Under the pieces are notes generated by a model. It ran no database searches and had not been told where the DNA came from. It was given only the letters and a program-made list of their open reading frames with translations. Shown in pieces: positions 1 to 13,600 of a DNA stretch of 64,000 nt; position 1 is the stretch's first letter, and each line of letters opens with the position of its first letter. Location of the stretch: assembly GCA_038501785.1 (NCBI GenBank), contig JBAMJR010000195.1, positions 3,486,501 to 3,550,500 on the forward strand. Direction: 5' to 3'. Origin of the DNA: Myoxocephalus aenaeus (Eukaryota > Chordata > Actinopteri > Perciformes > Cottidae). The translations under genes and the position numbers were made by a program.

Positions 1-3000
1 GCCACCTTGCCCAAGTCTGAGATCAATTCCTGGAATAATAGGCCAACTACAATTTTCCATTTTCTCATCTGTTTACCAATCATAATACATGTGATCAGTA
101 ATGTTCTTAAATGTGAAACAAGTTCCAATATCCCAAACACATGGTGGTGAGGAGCTGTGCTCTGACTTCATCTGCTTCGAATCAAGAAGACATGGAGCCC
201 TAAACATACTTTGTCTAATGGCAAAAGGTACATGCTGGTTTTATTTTTATGGTAATTGTCCTTTTTTCAATATTTGGACTGTAGGCGGAGACGGAAACAC
301 TGGAAAATAGAGAGACGATTGATCTGTGACTGAGGTCCCGAGCCAGTGTGGGTTCAGATGTTTATATGGTATTCAGTTTAGACTTCTAGGTTTTGCAGGA
401 AGTGCACAAGCATAACATCATTAGAGCACTGAGAGATCCAGCTTTCCTATTGCTGCTCACCCCAAGTTCTTTGGTTGGTTCCAATTTTTCTGGACAATGT
501 TGCTGAGTAAAACCCAGAGCAGGCCTCTGATCGGGCCCTGCTCCAGATCCCTCTGTATCATACAGCTGTTTGGATTTGGTTCCCAATTTCTTTCCCATTT
601 CGACAGTCTCTGAATTGATTGAAACATAGCTCCTCACTCTATCTCCCGTGATGCATGCTTGTTTCAGTATCATGGAATGGTAACACTTTTGAAGGCGAAT
701 ACTAAATATTATTGTAAAAAGACAACAGCTCCCGCAGCATTTAGGCAGCTCCATTCTGAAATCTGTCAGTGGCCCATGAAGATGAATAAGCTGCAACAGG
801 GATCCTCATCTGATGATGTCATAGGAAAATAGCCGACCGTAGCAGACTGTAACACCCCGCCCCTTAATTTGGCTATTGCCGTGATGATTTGTTGCTGTCA
901 CCAAATAGCAAAAATATCTCTTCTGAAATGAATAATCACCTGCTTGTCACGTAGGACCCTGAGCAGGTGGAGATGGACATGGTATAAATACTGTGGGGCG
1001 TAATTGGAAGGAAGGTGAGTCAGGTGACAGTCCCGCTCAGTAATGCAGGGCCTTGTGTGAAGTGAGACATGGCTGGAGACGGGAACAGCCGGAGCAAAAT
1101 GAAAGCAAGCAACGATGTGAGCTGAAAGAATTTGTGCCTTTTTTTTTTTTTTTTTGCAGAAAAATAAATCCATGCAGCAGATAAATGTGTTTCAGTTATA
1201 ACCAGTCTAAACATGTGGACAATCATGAAGCATGTAGTCCATTACAGAGGAAGGTGCCATCTGAGAACAACATGGGTATTTGTATTAGTGCTCTACTTTT
1301 TTCCCATCTTATGCAGCTTTATACTTCTACAGCACTTCATCTCTCAGGCAAAGGCTGTACTTTTTAATGCACATTGATCTACAACTTTAGTTACTTTTAA
1401 GAATAACATTTTTTTTCGTCCCTCCCATTTCCAGTGAAAACCATGTTTCTCCTAAATTTGTGTTTTTTGAATTTGACTTTTTTTTTTTCTTGATGAACTG
1501 AAGGATCAAGTGTTCCTTTATGAATGAGACGATTATCCTACTTCTTAAGATAAATGAATTGTAAAAATGTAAAACCCTCTTCAATATGACAAAATGATTA
1601 GTCACAAAGGTTTTTTTCTGACTTTTTTTTAGATGCTTTTAGAATATGATGCACTGCTTTAGACTCCACAATCATAAACCCTTGGAGCAGTAAAATGTGA
1701 CATACACATTCCTCCCGCAGTAATATTAAGCCTGAAACATCACATATACTAGTTTACTGCACAGTGTGGTACTGCTGCTTTAACTTAAGTCGAGGATCTG
1801 GATTATTCTTCCCTTAATGTGTTCTGGCCTTGCGTGGCAGTAAACTGGCTCAGCTGGCTGAGGGTGCACGGCATGCCAGTCGTGTAGTTGTAGTTTTGCT
1901 TGAATTTCTGGACTCTGGCTCACAAACTGGTCCATCTGTATATGAGGGATACCACGTCTGAGGCAGAGATGTCATTTCCTGGAATTGTTCAAACAAATAC
2001 TTTTTTAATGGGATTGCTTTGCTGGCCAGCACTGTACTTAAACTTTTGATTAAATTGTCACACAAACAGCTGGAAGTCATAAATGTATCTTGAATCAACC
2101 AGATTTTAGGACTTAAATGGGCAAAGAGCAGACGTAGTCATCTGTGTGTGGAGGGAAGGGAGTTATGTCCAGAGTGGCATGGGAGAAAATCACGCCACTT
2201 ATCCATGAACACAAATGTACAGTGGAGGAATTCAGTGGAGAGAGCTAGTCCGTGATGATATTGGTATCTTCTGACAGAGGAGGAACTGCATGCTGTTACC
2301 TCACAAAAGAGTGAAAACAGATGTTTCTACTCATTTAGCTGAAGCAACAACACAGTTTCAACACTCGCACACTCGCTTCGACTCCGAAATGGTCACGGAT
2401 GCATATTAGTCGAGCAAATTTGTGCAACGAAGTCAGGTTTTTAAACTGCGTATTGATATTTATCTGACCATCAATCACCTAAGTGGCTCTGCTGGCTGTT
2501 TCTCAGTCCTGGTTCGGTCGGAGCCCTCGGCTCTGAACTCTGTCTGAAGATCTGAGGCTGCAGAATAAATGAAAAGAAAGTGTTTTTTATTAATACCAGC
2601 AAACTGCTATATTTCCAACTCGTCTTACCTATTGTTATTATTGTTTTTATCTCATATTATTGCTGGATATGTGATCCCATCCTACCTTTGTACTAAATTG
2701 TCTGATTGCATTTAATTGCAGTCCTGGAGTTTCACACAAAGTGCTTTGTGCCAGTATAATGTAATGTAATGCAACACATTTAGCTGGATAGGAGCAGTGA
2801 ATTTCATGTGATTCTGCAAATTATTAAATCTTTCCTTGTGCATTTTTGTAATACAATAATTCATGTTGGAATATTTGCATGTAGACAATACATCTGGTTT
2901 GTCTTGCTCTCCAAAGGTGTGGCTAAACAAGAACATGATCACGATTTTTAGCAAACGTATTCAAGCAAATCAGCTACGATGCAATATATCGGTATAGTCA

Positions 3001-3433
3001 CATTTAATCATCTCAAAGATGACAGAATAATCCGTGTTTACGCCAGTATGTAAATATACAAAAAAATACTTTTAACCTCACAAGACGGAAATAAGAAGAG
3101 TGAAAGTTAAATCCTCCCAAAGCCCTGCCAGAGAATGAGATCAATCACATTTAAAAAGTGTAACAAATCTAGAGCAGGATCTTTCATCCCTGCATGCCTC
3201 TAAATCCAGGACCTTCCAGGTCACTGGACTATTCATCTTACATTCGCTTCACATAAATACCAAGCATGACACACAGTTTTCTTGAAACACACTGGAACGA
3301 ACTTAATAATAACGGACATTGAAAGTAAGCTTGGCTTATTTAAAGCTTTAATATGTTTATTTTCACCTTTCTGCCGTCCTCTGGTCTGTTGGAAAATAGA
3401 TCTATGATGAGATAATACTTGATCCAACACTTA

Positions 3434-3472
<39 letters not shown>

Positions 3473-4512
3473 TGTGCTCCGCCTTCACAAACCATGAGTA
3501 ATAGTGATCATTTTTTATTTATGACAAATGTTACCATGTGTTCCGTTGGGAAGTCTGGTTATTATGGGTCAGCACCTGTCTTTTAGCAGTAAAAAGCCTC
3601 AGAGCGTTGCCATACAAATCTTGACATGCATTTTTTTTTTTTACATTTATTGTTGACGGATCTTAAACCACATTATGAATTGTATTACAACAAGTCACTG
3701 TTCATGATACTTTCCTGATCTCTGCTCTAGTCTGGCCGTTGATCTAAAGTCGAAGACTATCTAAATACAAGTTTCAGAGCTAAGATTAATCATGAATGAA
3801 ATTTGAATGTAAGATTTCCATTATTTCAAAGTATTGTATCGATAATAACTTAAATACTAATTCATTGTTTCCCCATTTGTCCGAATAATTTAGTCCCTCT
3901 GTTAACCTAAAACCAATCGGGACATAGTTGAGCTTCATCCTTGTCTCTTTTACAGCGAACCTTGATATCTTAAATTGCACGTCACTGAGGCAACGTTATG
4001 TCTGAACCTTTTCCAATCTCTCCGTGTTCAAGGCTGAAGCTGGGCGCCCATCGGGCCCCCCCAACCCCTGAGCCACGGTGTTGGCACGGAAATCTTTCCC
4101 ACACTTTCTGTCATCACACTCTCTGTCCTCCTTAAATTGCACAGAGAGCGGCCTTAGCAGGGCTCTGGGGAGTGAATAGTAAATGCTCTGTGGTTACAGT
4201 TTGGACAGTATTAAACCAGTAAAAAATCATGGATATGCTGTGGTGTATGTGCTCAAGGTTAAGCTTTAAAATGGGCTATTGGTTTCAAAAGATAATTAAA
4301 AAAACAAATGAAATACCAAAACTAGGGATAATAAAATGCAGTGCAGTGACCCAGTTAATGCGTCCAAGCTGGGGAACATTAACAGTGGTTTCTCGTGTAA
4401 ATAAATGATATTCAGATTAAATACCAACAATGAAATGCTGGTCATAACCTTGTTTTTAACGAGTGTCCTGGTGATCGTTCATAGAAGTCCTGTTTCTTAT
4501 GTTTTACTGCAG
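1..4512 (+). other. ar: ar intron 1 (3' part), no exon seen
   Basis: AT-rich non-coding DNA upstream of ar exon 2. No long ORF or glutamine- or glycine-rich N-terminal-domain exon is present, so exon 1 is outside the window. It contains a TG microsatellite near 3436-3476 and short homopolymer runs. Confidence 0.8.
3436..3476. repeat. (TG)n microsatellite
   Basis: About 20 TG units with one interruption (TATG). Confidence 0.95.
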
Positions 4513-4664
4513 GTTCGAGGCTGGCAGAGAGCACATGTTCCCCATGGAGTTCTTCTTTCCACCACAGAGGATGTGCCTGATTTGTTCAGACGAGGCATCT
4601 GGCTGCCATTACGGTGCGCTCACCTGTGGCAGCTGTAAGGTTTTCTTCAAAAGGGCTGCAGAAG
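4513..4664 (+). CDS. ar: ar exon 2: first zinc finger
   Basis: The acceptor AG is at 4511-4512 and the donor GT at 4665. The first base completes an Arg codon begun in exon 1, the same phase as human. It encodes MCLICSDEASGCHYGALTC and the P-box helix through KVFFKRAAE. A serine follows the second zinc cysteine where the human protein has glycine. Confidence 0.96.
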
Positions 4665-7600
4665 GTAAAACTCAAGGGGGTCAGAGTTTCTCCACTTTGA
4701 GGCCAGTACTCAACAGCTAAACCTGTTGAGTACTGAATATCTGTATATAACAGATATTCAGAATATCTGTATATAAATACAGATATTCTGTTTTTATATT
4801 TTATGTTTTTATAGTTGTAATAATTCACAAATTGTTAACCTCTGGTTTCTCTGCTTAGGCAAACAGAAATACTTGTGCGCAAGCAAAAACGACTGCACTA
4901 TTGATAAGCTAAGAAGGAAGAACTGTCCATCTTGTCGGCTGAAGAAGTGTTTTGAAGCTGGAATGACACTCGGAGGTAGGATGAATTTAAAATACTAATA
5001 TCAGTGTTTAGAAGATACAAAAACATAACATGAGCGTTATGTTTTTGCTGCAGTTTATTGTAGCGTTGCTGAGCACTGACTATTTTGTTAGTATTATCAT
5101 CAGTTGCATTTCACTCAAGACAAAGGATTCGTGCCTTTACAATATATACATCTGTGCAGCATGGACTACAATAAACACTGTGAACTACACGCTGTATGAA
5201 CAAAGCACACCACAGAGAAAGTGAAGTCCTAAAAGTGGTACTTTATTCTCTTTGCACTGCACATCCTAGCTGGCTCTCTTCAATTGCAGCATCATCACAA
5301 TAGGGGATGTTACTGATAATCAAGCCCCTGACTGAGCTGCCATGCAATTTCGACCTATTCCATTCACTTCTCCTTACTGTCACCCACACCTGTTCGTCAT
5401 ATTAGGCTGTAAAGATTGACATGTAGTGGACTAATTTTAGTCTTGTGTTCAATTTTCACTCTCTTCCATTTTCCCATTCTGTTAACGGTGAAAATTGTAC
5501 TCGAAGCACAAAGCTGACATGAGACATGTGAATTAAAGCAGCAGACATGCTGGTAATTTTGCCACCAGTAACTGACAAACCCATGGAGGGAAAATGTGAT
5601 CTAATGCTGCGATTGTAAGTAAAAAGGCACACCTTTTCTAGTTGTGGCTTAAAAGAGCCTCCTTTCATAGACGTTCTCATCCTGGACATGTAATTCACTC
5701 GCTGCATTTCACAGGAAAATTTATGACAATCATTTTTAGAAGTGGAGGCAGAAAAATTATACTTATTATCCCAGAGGGTTTTTACTCCAAATACTATAAA
5801 ATAAAAAATAAAAATTGCGGGAAGGTTTCTGATTTGACTCATTGGATTTTGATGTATCATTTAAATAGCTTTGTGTCATTAGATCATATCATATTCGGTT
5901 TGTAGTTTCTCTCCTCGTAGTTTGGAAGGTCTGGGGACAGGCAAATACATCTTTGAATCTTGCGTTTGTTGAGTTTGGCATCTGTTCAAGATTGAAAAGC
6001 ATAGTTATTATAAATTGCTCGAAGGTTTCATTTTTATAATTTGAATTCCATATTATTCCTGGAATGCTAATTACATCCGCAAATAGGGAGGCTGCTGCCG
6101 CTGAGCCAGGACAGCTGTATCCTCCTGCAGCGACCTGAAGGAAGCTCGCTGCACATCTGCACGAAGGCTCCCACATGTTACTAAACCCGTGACTCTCACT
6201 TTCCTACACAAGCGGCCATTCTCCTCCAACTTCTCAGTGGGGAGAAATGCAGTGCACTGATGTCCATTCTCAGTTTAAATGGATTACTTATTCAAAACAT
6301 TGTTCTGCATTTCAGTAATGGTAATTCATTTTCATCAAATGGTGAATGAACAACCCCACTGAAGCTCTTCAGGCCGGGTCCAAAGGAAAGATTTATGTGG
6401 ACCTGCTTTTAAATTATTTTGTGGCGAGCAGGTTTTATCAGAAACAATGTGTCTGTCATTGAAGGACATATATAGCTTTTAACTTAAAGTTTATCTATCC
6501 ATCTCAACATAGCAGCAGAAATGTCCCTTTCCCCAGAAAACATCGTCTCCCATGGAGGCCTAAAACCTGCATAACTCAATTATAACACCTTGTGAGGCAC
6601 TGAACTCGCCCTTATTTAGCTTTTCAGGATATCATTAATGGGTTGTATAATGGGTTGAGGATATGGTACTACAGTGGTAGTAACAAGGTAATATCTTTAT
6701 AATGTGCACTGAGAATGTATTGGTAATACGTCTAATAAGTCTAAGGTAATATTAGGAAGAATATTGCCACGTTATAAGGGAGCGGGGCATGTCGGTAATT
6801 ACAAGGTAATAATGGTGTAATATAGGGCAAGGCAGCAAACCATGTTTTTTTAAATGTTGTAATTACACAAAGAGAACCAGTTTACATTAATATACAACAC
6901 AAAAGGGCTGCACACCCTCACATCGGAAAAGCTGGGTCCTGACGATCTTTGACTGGAACAATTAATCGATCATCAAAATAGTTGGCAATTGATTTTATTT
7001 TAATCAACAAATCGGTCATTTGAAAAATATGTTTTATTATTAGTAGTATTATTTAGTTATTACAAAGAAGCTCAGTCAGTGTGTTGTTAGTGCAAAATGT
7101 TATGTATAACTTCTTTGCAATTATGTAGTAATAATAGGAGAAGGGGTGTTTTAATTACTGAAAGTAACAGTGGGGTATTAATAGAGTAATAACTTTCAGT
7201 CATGAGTTAAGTAGTTAAGTTAAATACTACTGAAATGCATCTTTTTCTCCATTGTAAACATTTAAGGGTTTACTGTTAAAACTTTCCTCACGTAAAAAAA
7301 CAACAACAGTAGTTGTGATGTAATAACAATAAATCAGGGCTTAAAAATACAATATCAACTATTTGATACTAGGTATTGGTTATGGTTGGTGTTAGGTTGA
7401 ACAAAGTTAAACCATAAATTAGAAATAATGACCCTGGCTTTTCATAAATATGTCACTGGAGTTAGGTAACAATTGTTTTTTGCTTTTTTTAGAGAAACTA
7501 CAAATTGTGATTCCAATTAACTATTCTTACCTTTAAATATTTAGTTTGAAGTGATACTTAAAAGTTTTCTTTTCATTTCCAGCCCTGGTTGGGCTCATAG

Positions 7601-10600
7601 AAACTATTAAACCAATAATATATCCATAACATTAGGAAAAAGACAGTGGCAGGAGTCTTTGTGGAAGATGTTTTTTTTTACAGAGCTCTCACGTCTCTTT
7701 CTCTTTGAGTCAGACTCTCACACATTACTCCCTCAAACCCTTCCAGAAACACAACTGACATCGGTGAGCTAATGATGTAATGACATCTACAACCTGGACA
7801 CCAAAGTGAGAGTAAAGTGGGATCTGCAAAGGCACACATTACAAAAAGGCATTTCAAGAGGAGGAAAACGTGCTAAACTGACCTTCCCATTTTTTGTGCA
7901 ATCAAGTCGCGCCTGGCAACCTAAAATGGTAGTCGGGATAAAGATGGTGATTATAATGGCCATGAGACGGGTAATGACACTGAGGGAAGTGGTTCACAAA
8001 ATGTGAGTATATTGAGTCGAAAATGTCCAATAAATTTTACATGTGCAATTTGATTTGAGTGAAAATGGACTCACTCACTGGAGTGAAAATGGTGAAAATA
8101 GGTCTGCTGCCTATTCACTGGAGGTCAGTTTCATCTGGAAACACTCGATGATGTCGACGCCACCGCTCGGTGTGCGGGTCAGTCAACGTAGTTAACGGCA
8201 GCTTGACTGTTTAATTGTTCTGTGTGCGAGTGTGTAACAAAGACGGTGCTTGAATCCATAGTTTGGGATTTCAACCGCCTGTTTATATTGGCTTCCACTC
8301 CAGCACAGGGATCTTAAGGTGAACTCAACCCACCTTATTGACACTGCACTGAGCAAAGATCAGGTGTGCCTGTGTCACAAAGGAGCATCCTGGTGAGGCT
8401 TTTGTAATAAAGCATTTTTATTTGAGATGTTTGTTATCAGATCAGACATAGAAACGTGAGACTTGCCAATTATCTTTCTTATACAATCTACAATTGTCTT
8501 TCAACCCTGTTGCTCTTGAGAGAGACTTAAGTCGTGACTATAACTGGCAATTCAATATTTGTCCAACTGAACTAGAGAGCTAGGCGGCAGTTTTAATGAG
8601 ACACAGAAGCTGCAAGAGTCAATTGCATAACAATTAATTCCATTTTAATGTCAGTCAACATTGATATAATTGATTTAAAGAAATAATTTAGCCTCAAATG
8701 TTGATTCCATGAAGGCTTTTTTTACGTCTTGAAACGAAAACAGATTAATCGTCAAATTAATTAGATACCACTTATTTTAAAGAGCGTATCCGTCTTAGCA
8801 GATTGTAACAAAGCTAAACAGAAGTGAACAACAGTCTTTTCTTCAATGCACTCGCACAGCACACAGTCAATATATATAAATGTGTCTGTCACTCACTTTG
8901 CTCAGCCTGTCATCCTGAAATAACCGGTTGAGCTGAAGCTTAACTGCTCACAGTTCTTAAACTTGTGGAAATAAAACAGTCAGTTATTGAGCACAGGGAA
9001 TGGTGGTGGTCTTAAACCATGACTGTTAAAGAACCAAATGTATTTGGCAGCTGTTTATCAGAATATAATCATTCCATTTTGGTTGTATCACTACTTACTG
9101 TACACGGTAGTCTCCTCCACCAAATCAAAGACCTGGCTCCCATTTAGTTTCTAAGTGCAGGTTGTCACATGGAGCAGCTGCCTCGGCAGTTTCAGCATTT
9201 GTGGGGAAAGAAATTGCAGCTTTTTCATTGCCAAGATGAGCTAGTTATTATTTTTTTAATATACGGTACTTGTTTTTGACTTTTTGTCTTCTCTTTATAC
9301 CTATATGCTTTGCAGTGTTGAAGGAAACATACGTGTAATGCAAACATAAAGAAATATCGTAGAACTACGCCACTCACTAAATTGTGTGATTTCGCTCTGC
9401 AAAACGCTCTACAAAACCTTCTTAGGAGAATTTATACATAGTCATCACCAACGAGCCCTCATACCAGATGACCACAAGGCTTTCCACCAGATGAGGCTCA
9501 TCTGTTCGGAGAATTTTCTTTCAAATGGAATATGAGTCAATATGGTCGACGCTATTAGTCTGAGTGTTGTTTGGTAAAATGTATATTTCCCTCAAAAGGT
9601 TACTTAAAACCAACAGTTTCTAACCGATGATTTGTAAAGGAGAATCATCTCGGCACTGTTCAGATTGTGCTATTTAGCCATGCTGACCTGAGAGGAAGTC
9701 ATTTATTAATTTCAGTGCTGATAAATGCATTCGCTAGTATCTGAGACTGATTATTTTCTAAAACAGAAACCTTGTTTTTTCATCACTGGAACGTCGTCAA
9801 GTCATTCTGCACATGTAGCTGTAATGGATCTCACAAGCAAGCAGACAATCCATCATGGCTGCAGACACAAGTCTTTAGAGCATGTTGCTCAAATTGCAGC
9901 CTGCAATTTGATATTGACTTGTTGTTGGCCGTCCCTCAGAAACAGTTTGCCCTTGAATGTGACATGAAAATGCCTGCTTCATATTTTAATAATTTACAGT
10001 CACTTCAATTTCAAAAGCCTACACTTAATCCACTACTCAACTAATGCGTAAAACTGCGACCTCGTTACAAACGTCTAGGTGAGGAAGGACGGCTTGTAGA
10101 AGGCTACTGGTTGAAAACCAACAATTTTCGTGCTGGTAAAGACAGTTAATGGTTTTGAGGGACAACTCTCCAGTTTAGCGTGGAAGTAAGATAGAAAAAG
10201 ATAGGAAAGCTGTGAGGTTGACGCGAAAAGTATTTTTCTGGAATAATAGATCAACTCGTCTGACCTCGGGGGACAGATAAAGTGATCTGTGAGAAACGGG
10301 TGAATTCGGTACTCAAGGAATTTAATGTTCAACACCGTTATGAGACCGATCACAAATCCCACGACTTCCTGTGCAGCTCTCACTCATATGCCGACTCTCT
10401 AAATTGGCATTCCGTCGTTAAAACTTTGAGAACCTCTATTTTAGAGGACAACTGGATTCGTCTGTCGAAATCAATCAGATATTGTAATTTTGGATCATTA
10501 GTAAAACACATGCAGGTCTGGTAGATTGGAGATTGATGCTTATTAACTGGTTGTGTGATAAAATAGCATAAACAGAATAATAAATGAACGGATTCTTAAT

Positions 10601-13600
10601 TTCTTGCTTTTGTTTGTAGCCCGTAAGCTGAAGAAGATTGGACAACACAAAAACCCTGAGGAGGAACATCTTATGAAGGACCCTTCAGAAGTCCTCCAGA
10701 ATTTCTCTCCTAAATCCGGCCTGAACTTCAACTCCCAAACGGTCTTCCTCAACATCCTGGAGTCCATTGAACCTGAGGTGGTGAATGCAGGACACGACTA
10801 CGGCCAACCAGACTCCGCCGCCACGCTGCTCACCAGCCTCAACGAGCTGGGAGAGAGGCAACTGGTCAAAGTGGTCAAATGGGCAAAAGGATTGCCAGGT
10901 AGCACACTATTTGAGGTTTTTGAAGCAGGTGTGGCTTTTTAGCTTGTAAATGCTTCGCTGTGTTCACCCGCTAGTCACTAACTGTGTCTGCCTGCCGTTT
11001 GGTGCTGGGCAGGTCCATGACGCTGTCTGAAAACAGCCTTGAACAAAGCAGAAATGTTGCAATCCATAAAACCAAAAGAATGAGCTGAAAGACGCTAAAA
11101 GGCTCCATAGGAGGGGAATTGCAGAGTCGGGATAATTCTCTGTGGGTTTGTCACTGCGAGTGATTTTTCAATGCCAGAATTATTAAAAAAAAATCTCCAT
11201 GAGAACAATTTTCGTCAGCAGACCTTTTTAAAGAACATTAAAAACTTGCATCCATATTCAATGCCTACATATTGGTGGAGCCACCTGTTACTTCAATAAC
11301 AGCTGTGGAGTAAGTATCTTCCAACTCTGCACACTGTTTCGAGTGATTCTTCCTGGCAGATTATCTCCAGGTTGGTCAGTTGCCGCTTATGGACCACAAT
11401 TTTCAAACAGAGCTACAGATTTGATAAACTTTCTCCCAAACGTCAGTTAATTTTGGCCGACTCGAACAGGTTCTCTTGTACTTTTTAAGAAGTCCATGCT
11501 GAGGAACAGCATCCTTGGCAGAGTCACGCTAATGCTTTATGGCAAACTCCAGACGTGCTTTGATAGGTTTCTTTCTTGAGTAATGGCTTCTTTAGTCAGC
11601 CTCCAAAACAGCCCAGTTTTATGTAAAACTCTTGAAGTGATGCACCTTAACTTCACTATAAATTACTGTAATCTGTTGCTCCTTAAAATTAATCTTTTGG
11701 ATTATTGGCAGCTTCCCTCACAAGTTTCCTTCTTGTTCAGCTGCTGAAGGACGGCCTTGTCTCGGCAGTGCACGGGTGATATGATGCAGTTTATATTCCT
11801 GGCTATTGAACAAACCGTGCTCAGTGGGATATCCACACAGTTGGATATTATAGTGTTGCCTTTCCTAATTTATGTTTATCTATTACTTTCTCAGATTTTC
11901 TTAGATTGCTCTTTGTCATTCTGAAGAACAGCTTTGTAATTAAAGACCATTCTGACCAATGATACTTCAATTCAGGAGATGGTTTTAATGATTCACAAGA
12001 TTGTACACAATTGTGAGACAATTGTGTCCTCATTAGTTGAATACTTATGCAAACAACATCATTGAGTTATTTATTTTTCTTAAAAAACATTAAACCAATG
12101 CATCTTAAAAGTAGATAATTCTGAGGGCCAGTCTTTTAAAATAAAACATCTACACCAAGATACATCTGAATATATCATTTGTAAATTCAGACAAACCTGA
12201 TTAAGGGGGTTGAATAAAAGAGCATTAATTGGTCCTGTGTCATTGCAAGACACGGCCATGTAAAGTATCATCAGCATAGGTATGGAAAGAGATGCCGGGC
12301 CTCTCGACGACACTACCAAGGGGTATCAGAAATTAAAAACTAGCGGCTCTATAATTGATCCTTGGGGAACCTCACAAGTTATTTGACAGTATTTTGAGAA
12401 ATTATCATCTGAAACAAATGAATAGAACTGTCTGCCAGAGAGATAAAGAGGGAGACGGATCAATTAAAAATGCTTCATTGTGTATTCAAAAAAGATGTTG
12501 GTTACCACTTTAATATGAATGTTACTGCACAATAATTTGTGGTTCTTCTACAGTAGTACAAAATATGCCATATAGTGTTGTTTTATGATGCAAAATCTTT
12601 GTCCTTTTAGGTTTCAGAAATCTCCATGTGGATGACCAAATGACCGTCATCCAACATTCATGGATGGGGGTGATGGTGTTTGCTCTGGGATGGAGGTCTT
12701 ACAAGAACGTCAACGGCAGGATGCTTTACTTCGCCCCGGATCTTGTGTTCAATGAGTATGTACAACGCTGAAGTCTTGAATTCGATTGTGTTCTCTAAAA
12801 TTATTTCATCAGTGGGTGACCAACATGCTGTGCTCCTCATGATATATAAAGCTCTGTCCCAATGACTGAGTACATAATACAGACATATCAGTTTCTCTCT
12901 GTCTTCATCTCTTTCTCTCTCCATTTCTCTAAACACAAAGGCATCTCTAACATTTTTTGGCAGGCTTTTTTTTTGGATCATGTTCATCCAATTCCCTCCT
13001 TAGGTGTTCTTTTGTCAATGTGAGATTAAAGGGAGGCACATTAGTTTCCAGCATTCAAACTCTCACAGCCCTGGTGAACAGGATTCAGCTCTGAATATTA
13101 CTCATGACAGACAACAGTGGTTTGGTCTGTGTGAGTGTTAGTGAGGAATATTAATGGTTTTATTTAGTCTTATCAAATGTTTACTGCCATGGATCTGTGG
13201 AAGTAGAACATGTAAATTAATCTTTAAATCCATAATCTTTTCTTTTAAAAGCTCAAGTATTTAGTGTGTTGTGTAAACTGCTCATATATATATCTCTCTG
13301 TGGAATTTTCTTGCCAGAAAACCCCAATCTGAATTTATATTCTAAAACGTTAGAGTAATTGGAAAGTATCTGGCTCGATCTTGAACAGACAGGATAAATC
13401 TGGGCAGGGAAGTAAATGAACAAAACCCAAACTGCTCATTTGATAGTGGTCATACTGGGCAGCTCACAGTTATGATTGTATAACTTAGTGAGTGGGAGAG
13501 ACAGGGTCTTGCTCAGCGGATCTTCACTGAATAAATACAGCTTTAATTAACGTAGTTGTTCAAATTATCCCCGTAGCCAAGTTTGAGAAAATATGAGAGG

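Noticed and set aside
386..796. 136-codon minus-strand ORF in ar intron 1
   Set aside because: No domain, no splice signals that fit a gene, and low-complexity intron surroundings; taken as chance.
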